Assembly (NCBI RefSeq): GCF_900167155.1
Contig: NZ_FUXU01000021.1
Coordinates: 1 to 62,073 of the forward strand
DNA from: Enterovibrio nigricans DSM 22720
GTDB taxonomy: Bacteria > Pseudomonadota > Gammaproteobacteria > Enterobacterales > Vibrionaceae
Reading direction: 5' to 3'
DNA length: 62,073 bases
Shown here in pieces: positions 1-8,275 of the stretch (position 1 is the first letter of the stretch; every line of letters starts with the position of its first letter). The notes under the pieces are model-generated. The model was not told the origin of the DNA. It was given only the letters and a program-made list of their open reading frames with translations, and did not search any database. The position numbers and the translations under genes were made by a program.

Positions 1-79
1 GCCTGAAACTCAGTATATTGCTTAAGAACCGAACAACTTTAGGCTGCCATGTCTTCCAACCGAATTAAGCAACAAAGCC
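1..79 (-). mobile_element. End of an IS903-like (IS5 family) insertion sequence, running off the left edge
   Basis: Read on the minus strand from position 79 leftwards, the sequence begins GGCTTTGTTGCTTAA. The same 15 bases open the mobile-element fragment at the right edge (62029), in inverted orientation. From memory, IS903 termini begin GGCTTTGTTG, so an IS5-family terminal inverted repeat is likely. Past the first 15 bases the two edges continue to agree imperfectly, as the left and right inverted repeats of one element do. No transposase is visible because the rest lies outside the window. The junction falls inside the FAD oxidase gene. Confidence 0.7.
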
Positions 80-1445
80 TGTTAGAATTGTTTCCGACGG
101 TGTCCATTTCGTTGATCTGGCCGCCATAAGAGTCAATTTGAACAATCGTTTGCTTTAATTCATCGATATCCACAATAGTTGGATCGATACTTTCAGGAAT
201 TGTTCTTAGGAAATTATATAATCCCGTTGCTTCAGTAAGAGTGAAAGACTCTTTCATATTGGCTGATTTATATTTCCCATTCTGATTGTCACCTGAGCCA
301 TTCAATGCCTGAGTGACATCAATCCATGGTAAATCATGAATCTCACCTTGTGGAATGACAGCATTGACAGGGTGACCCGCCAAATTTGCCACTGAACCCT
401 TTCGGCCGCTTCGCGTGGTCTTGAGAAAACGGGCATTTTCAAAATGACTAAAGAACTTTTCAATCGCTGCCTTCGCAGTCGCTCTGTCTATCGCCACGAC
501 ATCTACACCACCATTGGCCTTTGAATGAGATGTGCTATCCCCGTAGACAACTTGAATCAGGATAACAATGTCATTTCCATGCTCGATACCTTTGTTATCA
601 ACACCATTCCAATTCAGCTTACCCAGCGTGAACCCCTGCAAAGGTAATTCCAAGCACGCGGTTCTGTATGTGTTTATAAAATCGCGTAATAATTCAGGAG
701 AATCGAGATCTTTCCAAGGAATGGTCGCGGCTTCATACATCGCATATTCTGGAGAGTTTGGAAGCTTATCAAACTCAAAATAGTAGGCAGTAATAACACC
801 GAATTGACCACCACCGCCACCTTTGCTCGCCCAAATAAGATCGCGAGGCGTTGCTGAATTTGGTTCCACACTGTCCATCAATGAAGGCGTATATTTAAGT
901 AACTCAAATGTCCCTGTACGGTTTACGACGATGTCGACACCCGATAAGTAATCCACGGTCAATCCATGCAACCGTGACAGCAAACCATAGCCCCCGCCAG
1001 AGACATGCCCTCCCGCACAGACCGAATAACACGAGCCACCCGGTAAAGCCTTTCCAAACAGTGAGAACAAGGTGTGTTGCGCATCCCAGTTCCCCACTCC
1101 AGGCTCAACTACGAGGTATTTTTTACCCTCAATCATTTCGATACGTGTGCCACTCATGGTACTCATATCAACGATCACTTTCGACGATGTCGTTCCATTT
1201 TCAAAAACGAAGTTCTCATAACAGTGGCCACCACTGACCACTCTTATATCACCAGGGATAATGTCGTGGTTACTATTCGCAGTGTTTAATGCATCAACAA
1301 CATCTTGGGCGGTTGTAACAACATATACGCCCTTGTTTGTGCCCGCTCCAATATTACTTTCATCAAGGACAAATCGCTGGTTAAAACCACGATCGCTACC
1401 GGGCCAGTTATTACTGTCTTTGTCTATTTTTACGTAGTTACTCAT
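39..1445 (-). CDS. FAD-linked oxidase of the berberine-bridge type, C-terminus truncated by an IS end
   Basis: This is a flavoprotein oxidase of the FAD_binding_4 (PCMH) family. Near residue 75 the motif SGGHCYEN supplies the His that carries FAD in this family, and near residue 145 CYSVCAGGH followed by SGGGYG supplies the Cys and glycine-rich loop of bicovalent family members. The start at 1445 is preferred over an upstream ATG because GGTGG lies 9-13 bases upstream. The protein runs normally to an IDSYGGQIN segment, where family members continue with a C-terminal BBE domain. Here coding enters IS sequence at position 79, and the last dozen residues up to the stop are IS-encoded. The gene is therefore probably inactive. 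Substrate unknown. Confidence 0.75.
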   Translation of the reverse strand: MSNYVKIDKDSNNWPGSDRGFNQRFVLDESNIGAGTNKGVYVVTTAQDVVDALNTANSNHDIIPGDIRVVSGGHCYENFVFENGTTSSKVIVDMSTMSGTRIEMIEGKKYLVVEPGVGNWDAQHTLFSLFGKALPGGSCYSVCAGGHVSGGGYGLLSRLHGLTVDYLSGVDIVVNRTGTFELLKYTPSLMDSVEPNSATPRDLIWASKGGGGGQFGVITAYYFEFDKLPNSPEYAMYEAATIPWKDLDSPELLRDFINTYRTACLELPLQGFTLGKLNWNGVDNKGIEHGNDIVILIQVVYGDSTSHSKANGGVDVVAIDRATAKAAIEKFFSHFENARFLKTTRSGRKGSVANLAGHPVNAVIPQGEIHDLPWIDVTQALNGSGDNQNGKYKSANMKESFTLTEATGLYNFLRTIPESIDPTIVDIDELKQTIVQIDSYGGQINEMDTVGNNSNRLCCLIRLEDMAA

Positions 1446-2010
1446 TATGCAATACCACCATGTTAACAACAGGATAATGGTAAAATGGTTATATCGCTTT
1501 CAAATAGCACTACTTAAAATGAGGTTTAATAACGTTCACTTTGATATTGAAACTATAGTTACATTTTAATCATTCTAAAACTTAGAATAATTAAAATATA
1601 AATCATCACAATCTACGATGAGACGCCTCTCGATGGGCAACAAAGAACATATTCGGACAATCATTTTAAATCATGAACTATACGGGGGCACATCACACTT
1701 AGTATTGTTCATAGATGTCGTAAATGTAACAGTTTAATTTCTTTATGCTTATTTAATATCACTGTAACAAAGTGCGAATAGAGAAAGGAGTTATGGTGGA
1801 TCAATCGTTGATAACGATATCGGCATTCGCGCCTATTTACCCATCCTCACTTTATTTCACTTGAATTAATTCGCATCAAAGTAGCAATAAATATCATCCA
1901 CTAAATAATTAGAATCAACTATTGTACAAAGTGTTTTTTACGCATCACAGATAAAAAGAATTATTGTTTAAAATATTGAGGTAACGCGGGGGATTTTACA
2001 AACGCTAGAT
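1446..2010. other. AT-rich intergenic region, no gene seen
   Basis: About 565 bases between the FAD oxidase start and the 3' end of the 4.5S RNA gene. It is AT-rich, with many stops in all frames. I see no convincing ORF, RNA or repeat. It must hold the promoter of the leftward oxidase gene, but no clear -35/-10 pair could be chosen. Confidence 0.5.
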
Positions 2011-2124
2011 GGGTGGAAGCCTCCCCAGCCACATCCCGGCACACACGTCCCAAGCGCGGGCTGCTTCCTTCCGGATCTGACCCAGTTCACAAGTTAGTGT
2101 TGCGGGAGGACCAAGGAGGCCTCC
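2011..2124 (-). ncRNA. ffs: 4.5S RNA, signal recognition particle RNA
   Basis: On the minus strand the sequence contains the SRP RNA core: CCTCCCGCAAC, then GGGTCAGATCCGG, then AAGGAAGCAGCC and GTGTGCCGGGATGTGGCTGG. These align base for base with most of E. coli 4.5S RNA, including the GGTCAG...GGAAGGAAGCAGC tetraloop domain that binds Ffh. The 5' and 3' ends (GGAGGC and GCTTCC with the following CCACCC) pair as the closing stem. The length of about 114 nt matches the E. coli species; the ends are placed by alignment from memory and could shift by a few bases. In E. coli ffs also lies next to ybaZ (atl), ybaY and tesB, as here. Confidence 0.93.
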
Positions 2125-2251
2125 ATAGATTTGATACACCTAAAATTTCTTTAGAAAGAAACCGTTGGTTCGAGCGCATTATGTGGGATGGCCGCGACCA
2201 ATGCAAGGGGTTATCGGGGTTTCACGAATCAAGTGGCGAGATTTTACCCGC

Positions 2252-2980
2252 CTACTCCTCTTCATTTTCCGTGTTAATCAGATAATCCCCCAGCCAAGCA
2301 ATGGTAAGAGACAGCAGCCATGCCACGAACACGGGGTTAGGTACGCTGAAATCAGGAATAACGACAATGGTTGCAAATGCAATCGCGGGGAGAATAACAC
2401 TCAGTTTATCACCACGTTCTTCGCCGCCGATTCGATACAGCTCTTGGAGTGCCAACGCCAATACGCTGCCACAAAATGCAAGCAGTGCACCGTGCTCCCA
2501 TCCTCCTGCCAATAACGCAAGAATAAGCACGGCAGGCCACCAGCTCACTTTAACGGGTTTCCAGAAATACACCGATATCCAAACCATGACCACATAGAGT
2601 ATCTGCATCAAGGTGTAACTCATCGCGCCACCAAGTTTCTGATCACTTTGCAGCGCCAGCAAGCCACATTCCATCGCAATAATCACAGAAATAACGAGGA
2701 CGGACACTTGCCAATTGCGCTTCACGCCAGTGATAAGAACAAGCGCGGGTAAAATCATCCATAGGCTGAGTGAAATAGAGATAGGTTGATCCGGCGTTAC
2801 CACACCAAAACCAACAAGACCCACTGCAAGGATCCAGACTGCAATGCCGCCGCGAGCAAAGAACAGCGCTGGAATGACGAACGCAATTAAGGGAATATTG
2901 CCATCGGTGATGGCAAGCGAGAGTGCAGCCCCTACGACCATAACGGCTGACGTTATCATGAGCATTGTCGAATACCACAT
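2252..2980 (-). CDS. Multi-pass inner-membrane protein of unknown function
   Basis: I do not recognise a named family. The 242-residue product is almost entirely hydrophobic, with roughly eight predicted transmembrane segments separated by short loops and an acidic C-terminus (NTENEEE). Upstream in-frame starts exist, but the ATG at 2980 is chosen because AGGAGGTGTGGCT precedes it, an almost perfect ribosome binding site, and because the hydrophobic N-terminal segment then begins at residue 1. It lies between the 4.5S RNA gene, which is transcribed in the same direction, and the divergent atl gene. No charged or catalytic motif points to a transport substrate. Confidence 0.8.
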   Translation of the reverse strand: MWYSTMLMITSAVMVVGAALSLAITDGNIPLIAFVIPALFFARGGIAVWILAVGLVGFGVVTPDQPISISLSLWMILPALVLITGVKRNWQVSVLVISVIIAMECGLLALQSDQKLGGAMSYTLMQILYVVMVWISVYFWKPVKVSWWPAVLILALLAGGWEHGALLAFCGSVLALALQELYRIGGEERGDKLSVILPAIAFATIVVIPDFSVPNPVFVAWLLSLTIAWLGDYLINTENEEE

Positions 2981-3125
2981 AGCCACACCTCCTTGCGCTT
3001 CTATGCCGACATCATGTGCTTTTTTCCTACCTAAGTGTGTAATGGGAAACAAAAGCCCATTCTTTTCTCTTTCTTCGTGCACACTTGGTATGATTGTTAT
3101 TACTTTTTTTTGCCCGTTCGATACG

Positions 3126-3452
3126 ATGACTGCTTTAAATATGCCTAATTTTGACCTGCAAATCTATGCCGTATTGGCACAGATTCCTCAAGGAAAAGTA
3201 ACAACTTACGGTGATGTCGCAAAAATCGCGGGTTATCCTCGGCATGCTCGTCACGTGGGTAAACTGTTGGGTTCCTTACCCAAGGATAGCCGTCTGCCTT
3301 GGTTTCGGGTGGTGAATGCGAAAGGAATGATTTCACTGACTGGCGAGAGGTTTGCCGTTCAGAGAGAGAAGTTGTTAGAGGATGGTGTTGAGGTAAAAGA
3401 AAACGGCGCCATTTCTATGCGCCGTTTTCGTTGGGATGGTGAGCCGAATTAA
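3126..3452 (+). CDS. atl: Alkyltransferase-like protein (Atl, YbaZ)
   Basis: This short protein (108 residues) is the C-terminal DNA-binding domain of the O6-alkylguanine-DNA alkyltransferase family. The helix-turn-helix segment GKVTTYGDVAKIAG and the ARHVGK arginine finger are typical. In true MGMT enzymes a PCHR motif carries the acceptor cysteine; here the equivalent is PWFRVV, with Trp in place of Cys. It should therefore bind O6-alkylguanine lesions and hand them to nucleotide excision repair rather than repair them. The start is uncertain: ATG at 3126 or 3141, neither with a good ribosome binding site. It converges on ybaY and overlaps it by 4 bases. Confidence 0.9.
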   Translation: MTALNMPNFDLQIYAVLAQIPQGKVTTYGDVAKIAGYPRHARHVGKLLGSLPKDSRLPWFRVVNAKGMISLTGERFAVQREKLLEDGVEVKENGAISMRRFRWDGEPN

Positions 3453-3868
3453 CGCATTGCGCTAACGACTTGGATCCTTACGTTGGTGGTACTGTTTGGA
3501 TCAGTAATAACGTTATATGCCGTGTCACTGATAAACATGAGTTGACCATCTACTTCGATTCTCGCACTCACGTTATAAGTGTGGTTAGGCTTAATCTCTG
3601 ACGGTGAATAGCTCAGGTTAAAGGCTAGCGGAACCTGCTGCCCCTCCGTGATATACGATTGACTGCTAATCACGTCCATTGGCGCATCAGCCAATGACAC
3701 ATCCGCCAAGGTTACCGTAAGCTTTGCATTATCTGGCAATGCAATGCGCTGAAGGTAGTACACATCACCTTGAATATTTGCCATGTCTCCATCTTCCATG
3801 AAGTTACTGCATGCTGTGAATGCAAGCAGCGACAGTGCCGCAAAAAAACCGAAAAACACCTTATTCAT
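3449..3868 (-). CDS. ybaY: YbaY-family lipoprotein
   Basis: The 139-residue product starts with a lipoprotein signal (MNKVFFG..., hydrophobic core, then AFTAC with the lipidated Cys at residue 20). The mature part matches the YbaY/YscW family: an early GDVYYLQRIALPDNAKL strand, then SLADAP, and late NVRIQVV strands of a small beta-sandwich. Function is not known; an outer-membrane lipoprotein role is inferred. The start at 3868 has GGAG nine bases upstream; an earlier in-frame ATG five codons away lacks this. The order atl, ybaY, tesB is the same as in E. coli. Confidence 0.87.
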   Translation of the reverse strand: MNKVFFGFFAALSLLAFTACSNFMEDGDMANIQGDVYYLQRIALPDNAKLTVTLADVSLADAPMDVISSQSYITEGQQVPLAFNLSYSPSEIKPNHTYNVSARIEVDGQLMFISDTAYNVITDPNSTTNVRIQVVSAMR

Positions 3869-4094
3869 GGTATCAAACTCCAACTTCTACGCTGTATAGA
3901 CAAAACTAACATTAGTGTAACAGGATTGAATAAAATCCCACGACTAATTTGTGGGTTTAAGATCACAGGTTTTCACACTGAGTCACTCTAGCGCTGGTAT
4001 ATTAACGTCTAGATTCCAAATAATTAATGGATAAATTGAGAGGAATATGTCATTTCTTTGTCAATTTATGCAATCTGTGTGTGTCAGAGGATTT

Positions 4095-4970
4095 ATGAGC
4101 ACAAAACTTGAAGAGTTGTTAACGCTACTCAAGCTAGAACAAATCGAAGAAGGAATTTATCGTGGTCAAAGCGAGAACTTGGGCTTGCCTCAAGTTTACG
4201 GAGGACAAGTCATTGGACAGGCGCTTTCCGCCGCTAAAGGAACGGTCAAAGGCGACCGCTTTGTCCACTCCTTTCACAGTTATTTCCTAAGACCCGGCGA
4301 TCCGGAAAAACCGATTGTCTATGACGTTGAAAATCTTCGTGATGGCGGCAGTTTCAGCACTCGACGAGTAAAAGCGATTCAATACGGTCAGCCCATTTTC
4401 TATCTCACGGCCTCTTACCACAAAAACGAGCCCGGGTTTGAACACCAATCAAGCATGCCACAGGTGGCAGGCCCTGATGGTTTGATGTCTGAAAAGCAAC
4501 TCGTTGATTCCATCGCACAACATTTACCGGAAAAGCTACTGGAAATTTTCGGGGGAGAGCGCCCTATCGAAGTGCGCCCGGTTAGCATTGTTAACCCGTT
4601 AAAACCTCAAAAAACCGACGCCAAGCAATATCTGTGGATCCGAGCCAACGGAAAAATGGATGACGATCTGCGAATCCACCAATACTTACTGGCCTATGCC
4701 TCCGACTGGGGATTCCTCACAACAGCATTGCAACCGCATGGCGTATCTGTGATGACGCCAAAGCTTAAAGTCGCCACAATCGACCATGCGATGTGGTTCC
4801 ACCGAGAATTCCGCATGGATGAGTGGCTGCTGTTTGCTATCGATAGCCCGTCCGCAAGCGGCTCTCGCGGTTTAGTTCGCGGTGAGATTTACAACCAGCT
4901 TGGTGAGCTTGTCGCGTCTGCAGTACAAGAAGGGTTAATGCGCTATAAAACACAGCACCCTCAATCCTAG
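4095..4970 (+). CDS. tesB: Acyl-CoA thioesterase II
   Basis: TesB hydrolyses medium- and long-chain acyl-CoA to free fatty acid and CoA in the cytoplasm. The 291-residue length is close to E. coli TesB (286). The two hot-dog domains are recognisable: the first with [15 protein letters not shown] and RPGDPEKPI, the second with YASDWGFL and IDHAMWFHR. The catalytic triad of the family (Asp, Thr/Ser, Gln) fits D in YASDW, T in FLTTAL and Q in AVQEGLMR. The ATG at 4095 is chosen because AGAGGA lies just upstream and because the family starts with a short helix such as [12 protein letters not shown]; an earlier ATG at 4047 would add 16 non-homologous residues. A strong hairpin follows directly. 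Confidence 0.95.
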   Translation: MSTKLEELLTLLKLEQIEEGIYRGQSENLGLPQVYGGQVIGQALSAAKGTVKGDRFVHSFHSYFLRPGDPEKPIVYDVENLRDGGSFSTRRVKAIQYGQPIFYLTASYHKNEPGFEHQSSMPQVAGPDGLMSEKQLVDSIAQHLPEKLLEIFGGERPIEVRPVSIVNPLKPQKTDAKQYLWIRANGKMDDDLRIHQYLLAYASDWGFLTTALQPHGVSVMTPKLKVATIDHAMWFHREFRMDEWLLFAIDSPSASGSRGLVRGEIYNQLGELVASAVQEGLMRYKTQHPQS

Positions 4971-4974
4971 CTCA

Positions 4975-5002
4975 GATACTCCCCGCCCTTGCGGGGAGTA
5001 TC
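4975..5002. terminator. Perfect 12-bp hairpin between tesB and the convergent small gene
   Basis: GATACTCCCCGC and GCGGGGAGTATC form a perfect stem around the loop CCTT. It follows tesB by 5 bases and overlaps the stop codon of the convergent gene at 5001. There is no long T-run on either side, so termination efficiency is uncertain. Confidence 0.6.
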
Positions 5003-5279
5003 ATTTGGGCAGATCTGCCAATTCCTCATTGTCCCTTCGATTTTGGCTTTGCTCGTTGTCTGCAATCGCTTCCAGACCGTCCAACTTCTGCCCGTTTGAA
5101 TCCCCCTGCGTTTCGTATTTATCCAGTGGGTAATCCGCTACCGCCTCAGGTACCGTAGCAGCACCCGGCTCTTGCGATAACGTCGGTAACGGGTCTGATT
5201 GCAGCGTCATAGGGGGCGCCTCCGTTTCAGCGACGCACACAGATGTGAAAACCAAGATAAGAAGTGAAAACAGTCTCAT
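5001..5279 (-). CDS. Small exported protein of unknown function
   Basis: The 92-residue product has a clear N-terminal signal peptide (MRLFSLLILVFTSVCVA, probable cleavage before ETEAPP). The mature part is short, acidic and rich in Pro, Gln, Asp and Glu, without recognisable domains or cysteines, and is likely disordered in the periplasm. I do not recognise the family. It stands alone between tesB and the VOC gene. Confidence 0.6.
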   Translation of the reverse strand: MRLFSLLILVFTSVCVAETEAPPMTLQSDPLPTLSQEPGAATVPEAVADYPLDKYETQGDSNGQKLDGLEAIADNEQSQNRRDNEELADLPK

Positions 5280-5402
5280 GGCAATGACCTTGTCGTTTTA
5301 GATACTCAAGATCTAGCACACGCTAATAATGCAGGTTGTCGTAAATATTCAATACTGAAAAAGTCATCGTCGCTAGGCTAAGAAAAAACCAGCAAGGATA
5401 GG

Positions 5403-5789
5403 ATGATGAAATTTCGCTATACCATTTTGTACGTTGAGAATGTCGAACTGACCCTGTCGTTTTATGAGAATGCGTTTGGCCTAACGCGCGGCTTCATTCA
5501 CGAAAGTGGCGATTATGGTGAGTTGGCAACTGGTGAAACAAAATTGGCGTTTTCTTCCATGGCGTTAATGACGTCATTAGGTAAAAACCCCAAAGGTCTG
5601 GACACGCATTCCCCGAGTTTTGAAATTGCATTTGAAACCTGTGACGTAAAAGCGCAGTTGGAAAAGGCGATAGACGCAGGCGCTGAGTTAGTTCAAGGCG
5701 TGGAGGAAATGCCATGGGGGCAAACTACCGCGTACGTTAGAGATATCAACGGTACTCTGATTGAGCTTTGCACGGCGGCTGGACAGTAA
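5403..5789 (+). CDS. VOC-family protein (glyoxalase/bleomycin-resistance fold)
   Basis: The 128-residue protein is a single vicinal-oxygen-chelate unit made of two beta-alpha-beta-beta-beta modules. The opening YTILYVENVELTLSFYENAFGL is typical of lactoylglutathione-lyase-like proteins, and the second half has EMPWGQTTAYVRDINGTLIEL, where the last Glu is the usual metal-ligand position. The first module lacks an obvious His ligand, so the enzymatic activity cannot be assigned. AAGGATAGG just upstream of the ATG supports this start. The next gene, an AraC-type regulator, converges on it. Confidence 0.85.
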   Translation: MMKFRYTILYVENVELTLSFYENAFGLTRGFIHESGDYGELATGETKLAFSSMALMTSLGKNPKGLDTHSPSFEIAFETCDVKAQLEKAIDAGAELVQGVEEMPWGQTTAYVRDINGTLIELCTAAGQ

Positions 5790-5807
5790 CCCGAGTCATG
5801 ATTCGGA

Positions 5808-6443
5808 TTAATACCCCGGAGAATGAAGCTGACTGAGCAAGTCTTGACGAACTTTCAACTCTCCGGGTGTTACCCCAAACCAACGTTTGATTTCACGGGT
5901 TAAGTGCGCTTGATCGGAATATCCCCAGTCGCAAGCAACATCCACCAATGGGCATCCACTTCCAATCGATTTCGCACTTTGTCTTACTCGGGTCAGTTGC
6001 ATCCAGAAAACGGGCGATATTCCAGTATGGCGTGTTAAATGCCTCTGCAGCGTTCTTTCACTCACGCCCAATTTTACGGCGAGTAACGAAGCCCTCCCTT
6101 GATGATGTCGAATACTTTCAAGTATTTCAGAAATATCGGGACAAATGTGGGTATACACACCCACTTTGTCTTCAATATCTTGCGACGATTCCGTAAGCGC
6201 ACAAATCAGTCTACTTTCATCAATAAATGCCCCTGGCGCAAGACGATAGCCCAGCATTGTCATCCCTGGGGTCATTTGAACATTCAAGGTGTTTGCGTAA
6301 AGCGGAGAAACATGGACTGAACACGCACCCTGCTCCGTTGTGGTGAGAATGACATCCCGACAGCCATCGGGTACAACGCTGAAAGTTTGCGCTTCACTGA
6401 CCGACGATTGCCAAATATCAATCACTGCAGGTTCGATAGCCAC
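5808..6443 (-). CDS. AraC-family transcriptional regulator
   Basis: The 211-residue protein has an N-terminal region of about 110 residues, containing VVPDGCRDVI as in DUF6597-type AraC regulators, and a C-terminal AraC DNA-binding domain with two helix-turn-helix units: KLGVSERTLQRHLTRHTGISP and VACDWGYSDQAHLTREIKRWFGVTP. Such proteins often regulate a neighbouring enzyme gene; the convergent VOC gene is a candidate, which is inference only. No strong ribosome binding site lies next to the chosen ATG; GAGGAAG is about 14 bases away. Confidence 0.88.
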   Translation of the reverse strand: MAIEPAVIDIWQSSVSEAQTFSVVPDGCRDVILTTTEQGACSVHVSPLYANTLNVQMTPGMTMLGYRLAPGAFIDESRLICALTESSQDIEDKVGVYTHICPDISEILESIRHHQGRASLLAVKLGVSERTLQRHLTRHTGISPVFWMQLTRVRQSAKSIGSGCPLVDVACDWGYSDQAHLTREIKRWFGVTPGELKVRQDLLSQLHSPGY

Positions 6444-6496
6444 GTTTATCTTCCTCGCTTACCTTGTACGTTTAGGCACCACGGACACTGTATTTA

Positions 6497-8275
6497 TCAG
6501 CAGATACCTTGCCCTGCTTCAGCACACGCGTGTTCTATCTCTTTAAGGTGCGCTCGGGTTTGCTGAAGTTGGTACATCTGCCAGTAGCGCCCTTTTTGTG
6601 CCAAGAGTGCTTGATGCGTACCCTGCTCTTCAACATGACCATGATGAAGCACCATAATGTGGTCCGCGTCTGCGATGGTCGACAAACGGTGGGCAATCAC
6701 CACAATGGTCATGGATTGGCGCAGCACGGTCAGGGCTTTTTGAACCCGCTCTTCCGTCCCTGAATCAATATTAGCTGTCGCCTCATCCAAAATCAGGATC
6801 TTCGGTTTTTCTACCAACACGCGCGCCAACGCAAGAAGCTGTTTCTGCCCCGCTGACAAGGTGATTTCTCCCACACCAATAGGCGTATCCAGTTGCTCGG
6901 GCAATTGCTGCACATACTCGGCCAAATCAACCTGCTCTAGCGCTTTCCACACTTGCTCATCGGTCACCTTGCGTCCTAACGTCACGTTCTCTCGGAACGA
7001 ATCAGACAAGACGTGTGGATCCTGTTGCACCATGGCAATCCCTGAACGTAGCGCGCGTTGAGAAAACGACGACAATGCCCTTCCACCCAACGCGATATCC
7101 CCCTGTTGAACAGGGTAAAAACCCATGAGTAGCGAGGCCAACGTACTTTTCCCGCTTCCGGTGTGCCCAACCAGCGCAAGGAATTCACCTTCTTTGACGG
7201 AAACGTTGATGTTGTTCAGTATCTGCGTTTTACCGTCATAGCTAAATTGAAGATCGGTTATCGCAATATCGCCGGAGTCTAACACGCGGTCATCATCACC
7301 ATACTCGTGCGCTTTCGCATCCATCAGCTCAAACAGACGTTCGCCTGCCATGATCGCTTGTTGCAGCAATGACAATCGCTGCATCAGTTCAATCAATGGC
7401 TCTGTCACACGCCCCAAATAGCTAATAAAGGCATAGAGCACACCCACGCCAATGACTTCGCTGCCTGTCCAGCCGAAAATCGCCGCCAACGAAACCAGTG
7501 CAATACCTGACAACAAATCGATGAGAGGACGAAGGAAGATACCGTTGATCTTGACGATCTTTACTTCAGCCGTGAAATGCTGATCCGTCAAAGACGCGAA
7601 ACGCTCAGAAAAACGCTGCTCCTGACCCATTACCTGGATAAGGCTCATGCCCTGGATCGACTCGCTCATTACGGAGTTAATGTCGGTCAACAAATCTCGT
7701 GAGTCACGAAACACAGTAGACGAGCGACGTTGGTAGTAGTACATCACCAAAACCACGGTAGGAATAAGAACAGCAACGACAATGGTCAATTGTGGGCTCA
7801 AAAAGTACATCGCTGTTAGCATGGCAACGATCAGCGTACTGGCCTGCAAGAAGCTGGCGACCACCTGCACGTATAGTTCTTTCAGTGACTCCGTATCATT
7901 GGTTACGCGTGAAACCAGCTTACCTGCTGGCACATAATCAAACGCCGATAAAGGTTGATTGATTATGCTGGCGTAGACCTTTTTACGAATAGTCTGAACA
8001 ATATCGATGGCAATACGACTAAAACGAATACCGTAGGCGTAATGCAGAAAACCCGACAAAATGGTGACGCTGATATACCCTACCGCTAACGCCCAAAGCA
8101 TGGTCGGCGGATAACTATCTTTCGCGACGTAATCATCTAAGAAGATACGGATCAGCCAAGGTCCGCTCACATCGGCCACAACAGCACATAACAGAAATAC
8201 CACCGCAGTAGCAAACGACGCCTTGTCTCCCAACAAATAACTCAGAAGGCGTTTCAAGGTTTCGCGTTTACTCAT
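6497..8275 (-). CDS. mdlB: ABC transporter half-protein MdlB
   Basis: An exporter half-transporter of 592 residues: an N-terminal transmembrane domain of about six helices, then an ATPase domain. The ATPase has Walker A GHTGSGKS, signature LSAGQKQ (a non-canonical Ala also seen in MdlB proteins), Walker B ILILDEA with the catalytic Glu, and the switch His in AHRLS. It should pair with MdlA as a heterodimer. Its ATG overlaps the mdlA stop by one base (TAATG), so the two are translationally coupled. The transported substrate of MdlAB is not established. Confidence 0.93.
   Translation of the reverse strand: MSKRETLKRLLSYLLGDKASFATAVVFLLCAVVADVSGPWLIRIFLDDYVAKDSYPPTMLWALAVGYISVTILSGFLHYAYGIRFSRIAIDIVQTIRKKVYASIINQPLSAFDYVPAGKLVSRVTNDTESLKELYVQVVASFLQASTLIVAMLTAMYFLSPQLTIVVAVLIPTVVLVMYYYQRRSSTVFRDSRDLLTDINSVMSESIQGMSLIQVMGQEQRFSERFASLTDQHFTAEVKIVKINGIFLRPLIDLLSGIALVSLAAIFGWTGSEVIGVGVLYAFISYLGRVTEPLIELMQRLSLLQQAIMAGERLFELMDAKAHEYGDDDRVLDSGDIAITDLQFSYDGKTQILNNINVSVKEGEFLALVGHTGSGKSTLASLLMGFYPVQQGDIALGGRALSSFSQRALRSGIAMVQQDPHVLSDSFRENVTLGRKVTDEQVWKALEQVDLAEYVQQLPEQLDTPIGVGEITLSAGQKQLLALARVLVEKPKILILDEATANIDSGTEERVQKALTVLRQSMTIVVIAHRLSTIADADHIMVLHHGHVEEQGTHQALLAQKGRYWQMYQLQQTRAHLKEIEHACAEAGQGIC

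Noticed and set aside
2013-2515. Plus-strand ORFs over the 4.5S RNA and membrane protein gene
   Set aside because: They are frame shadows of the RNA gene and of the minus-strand coding region.
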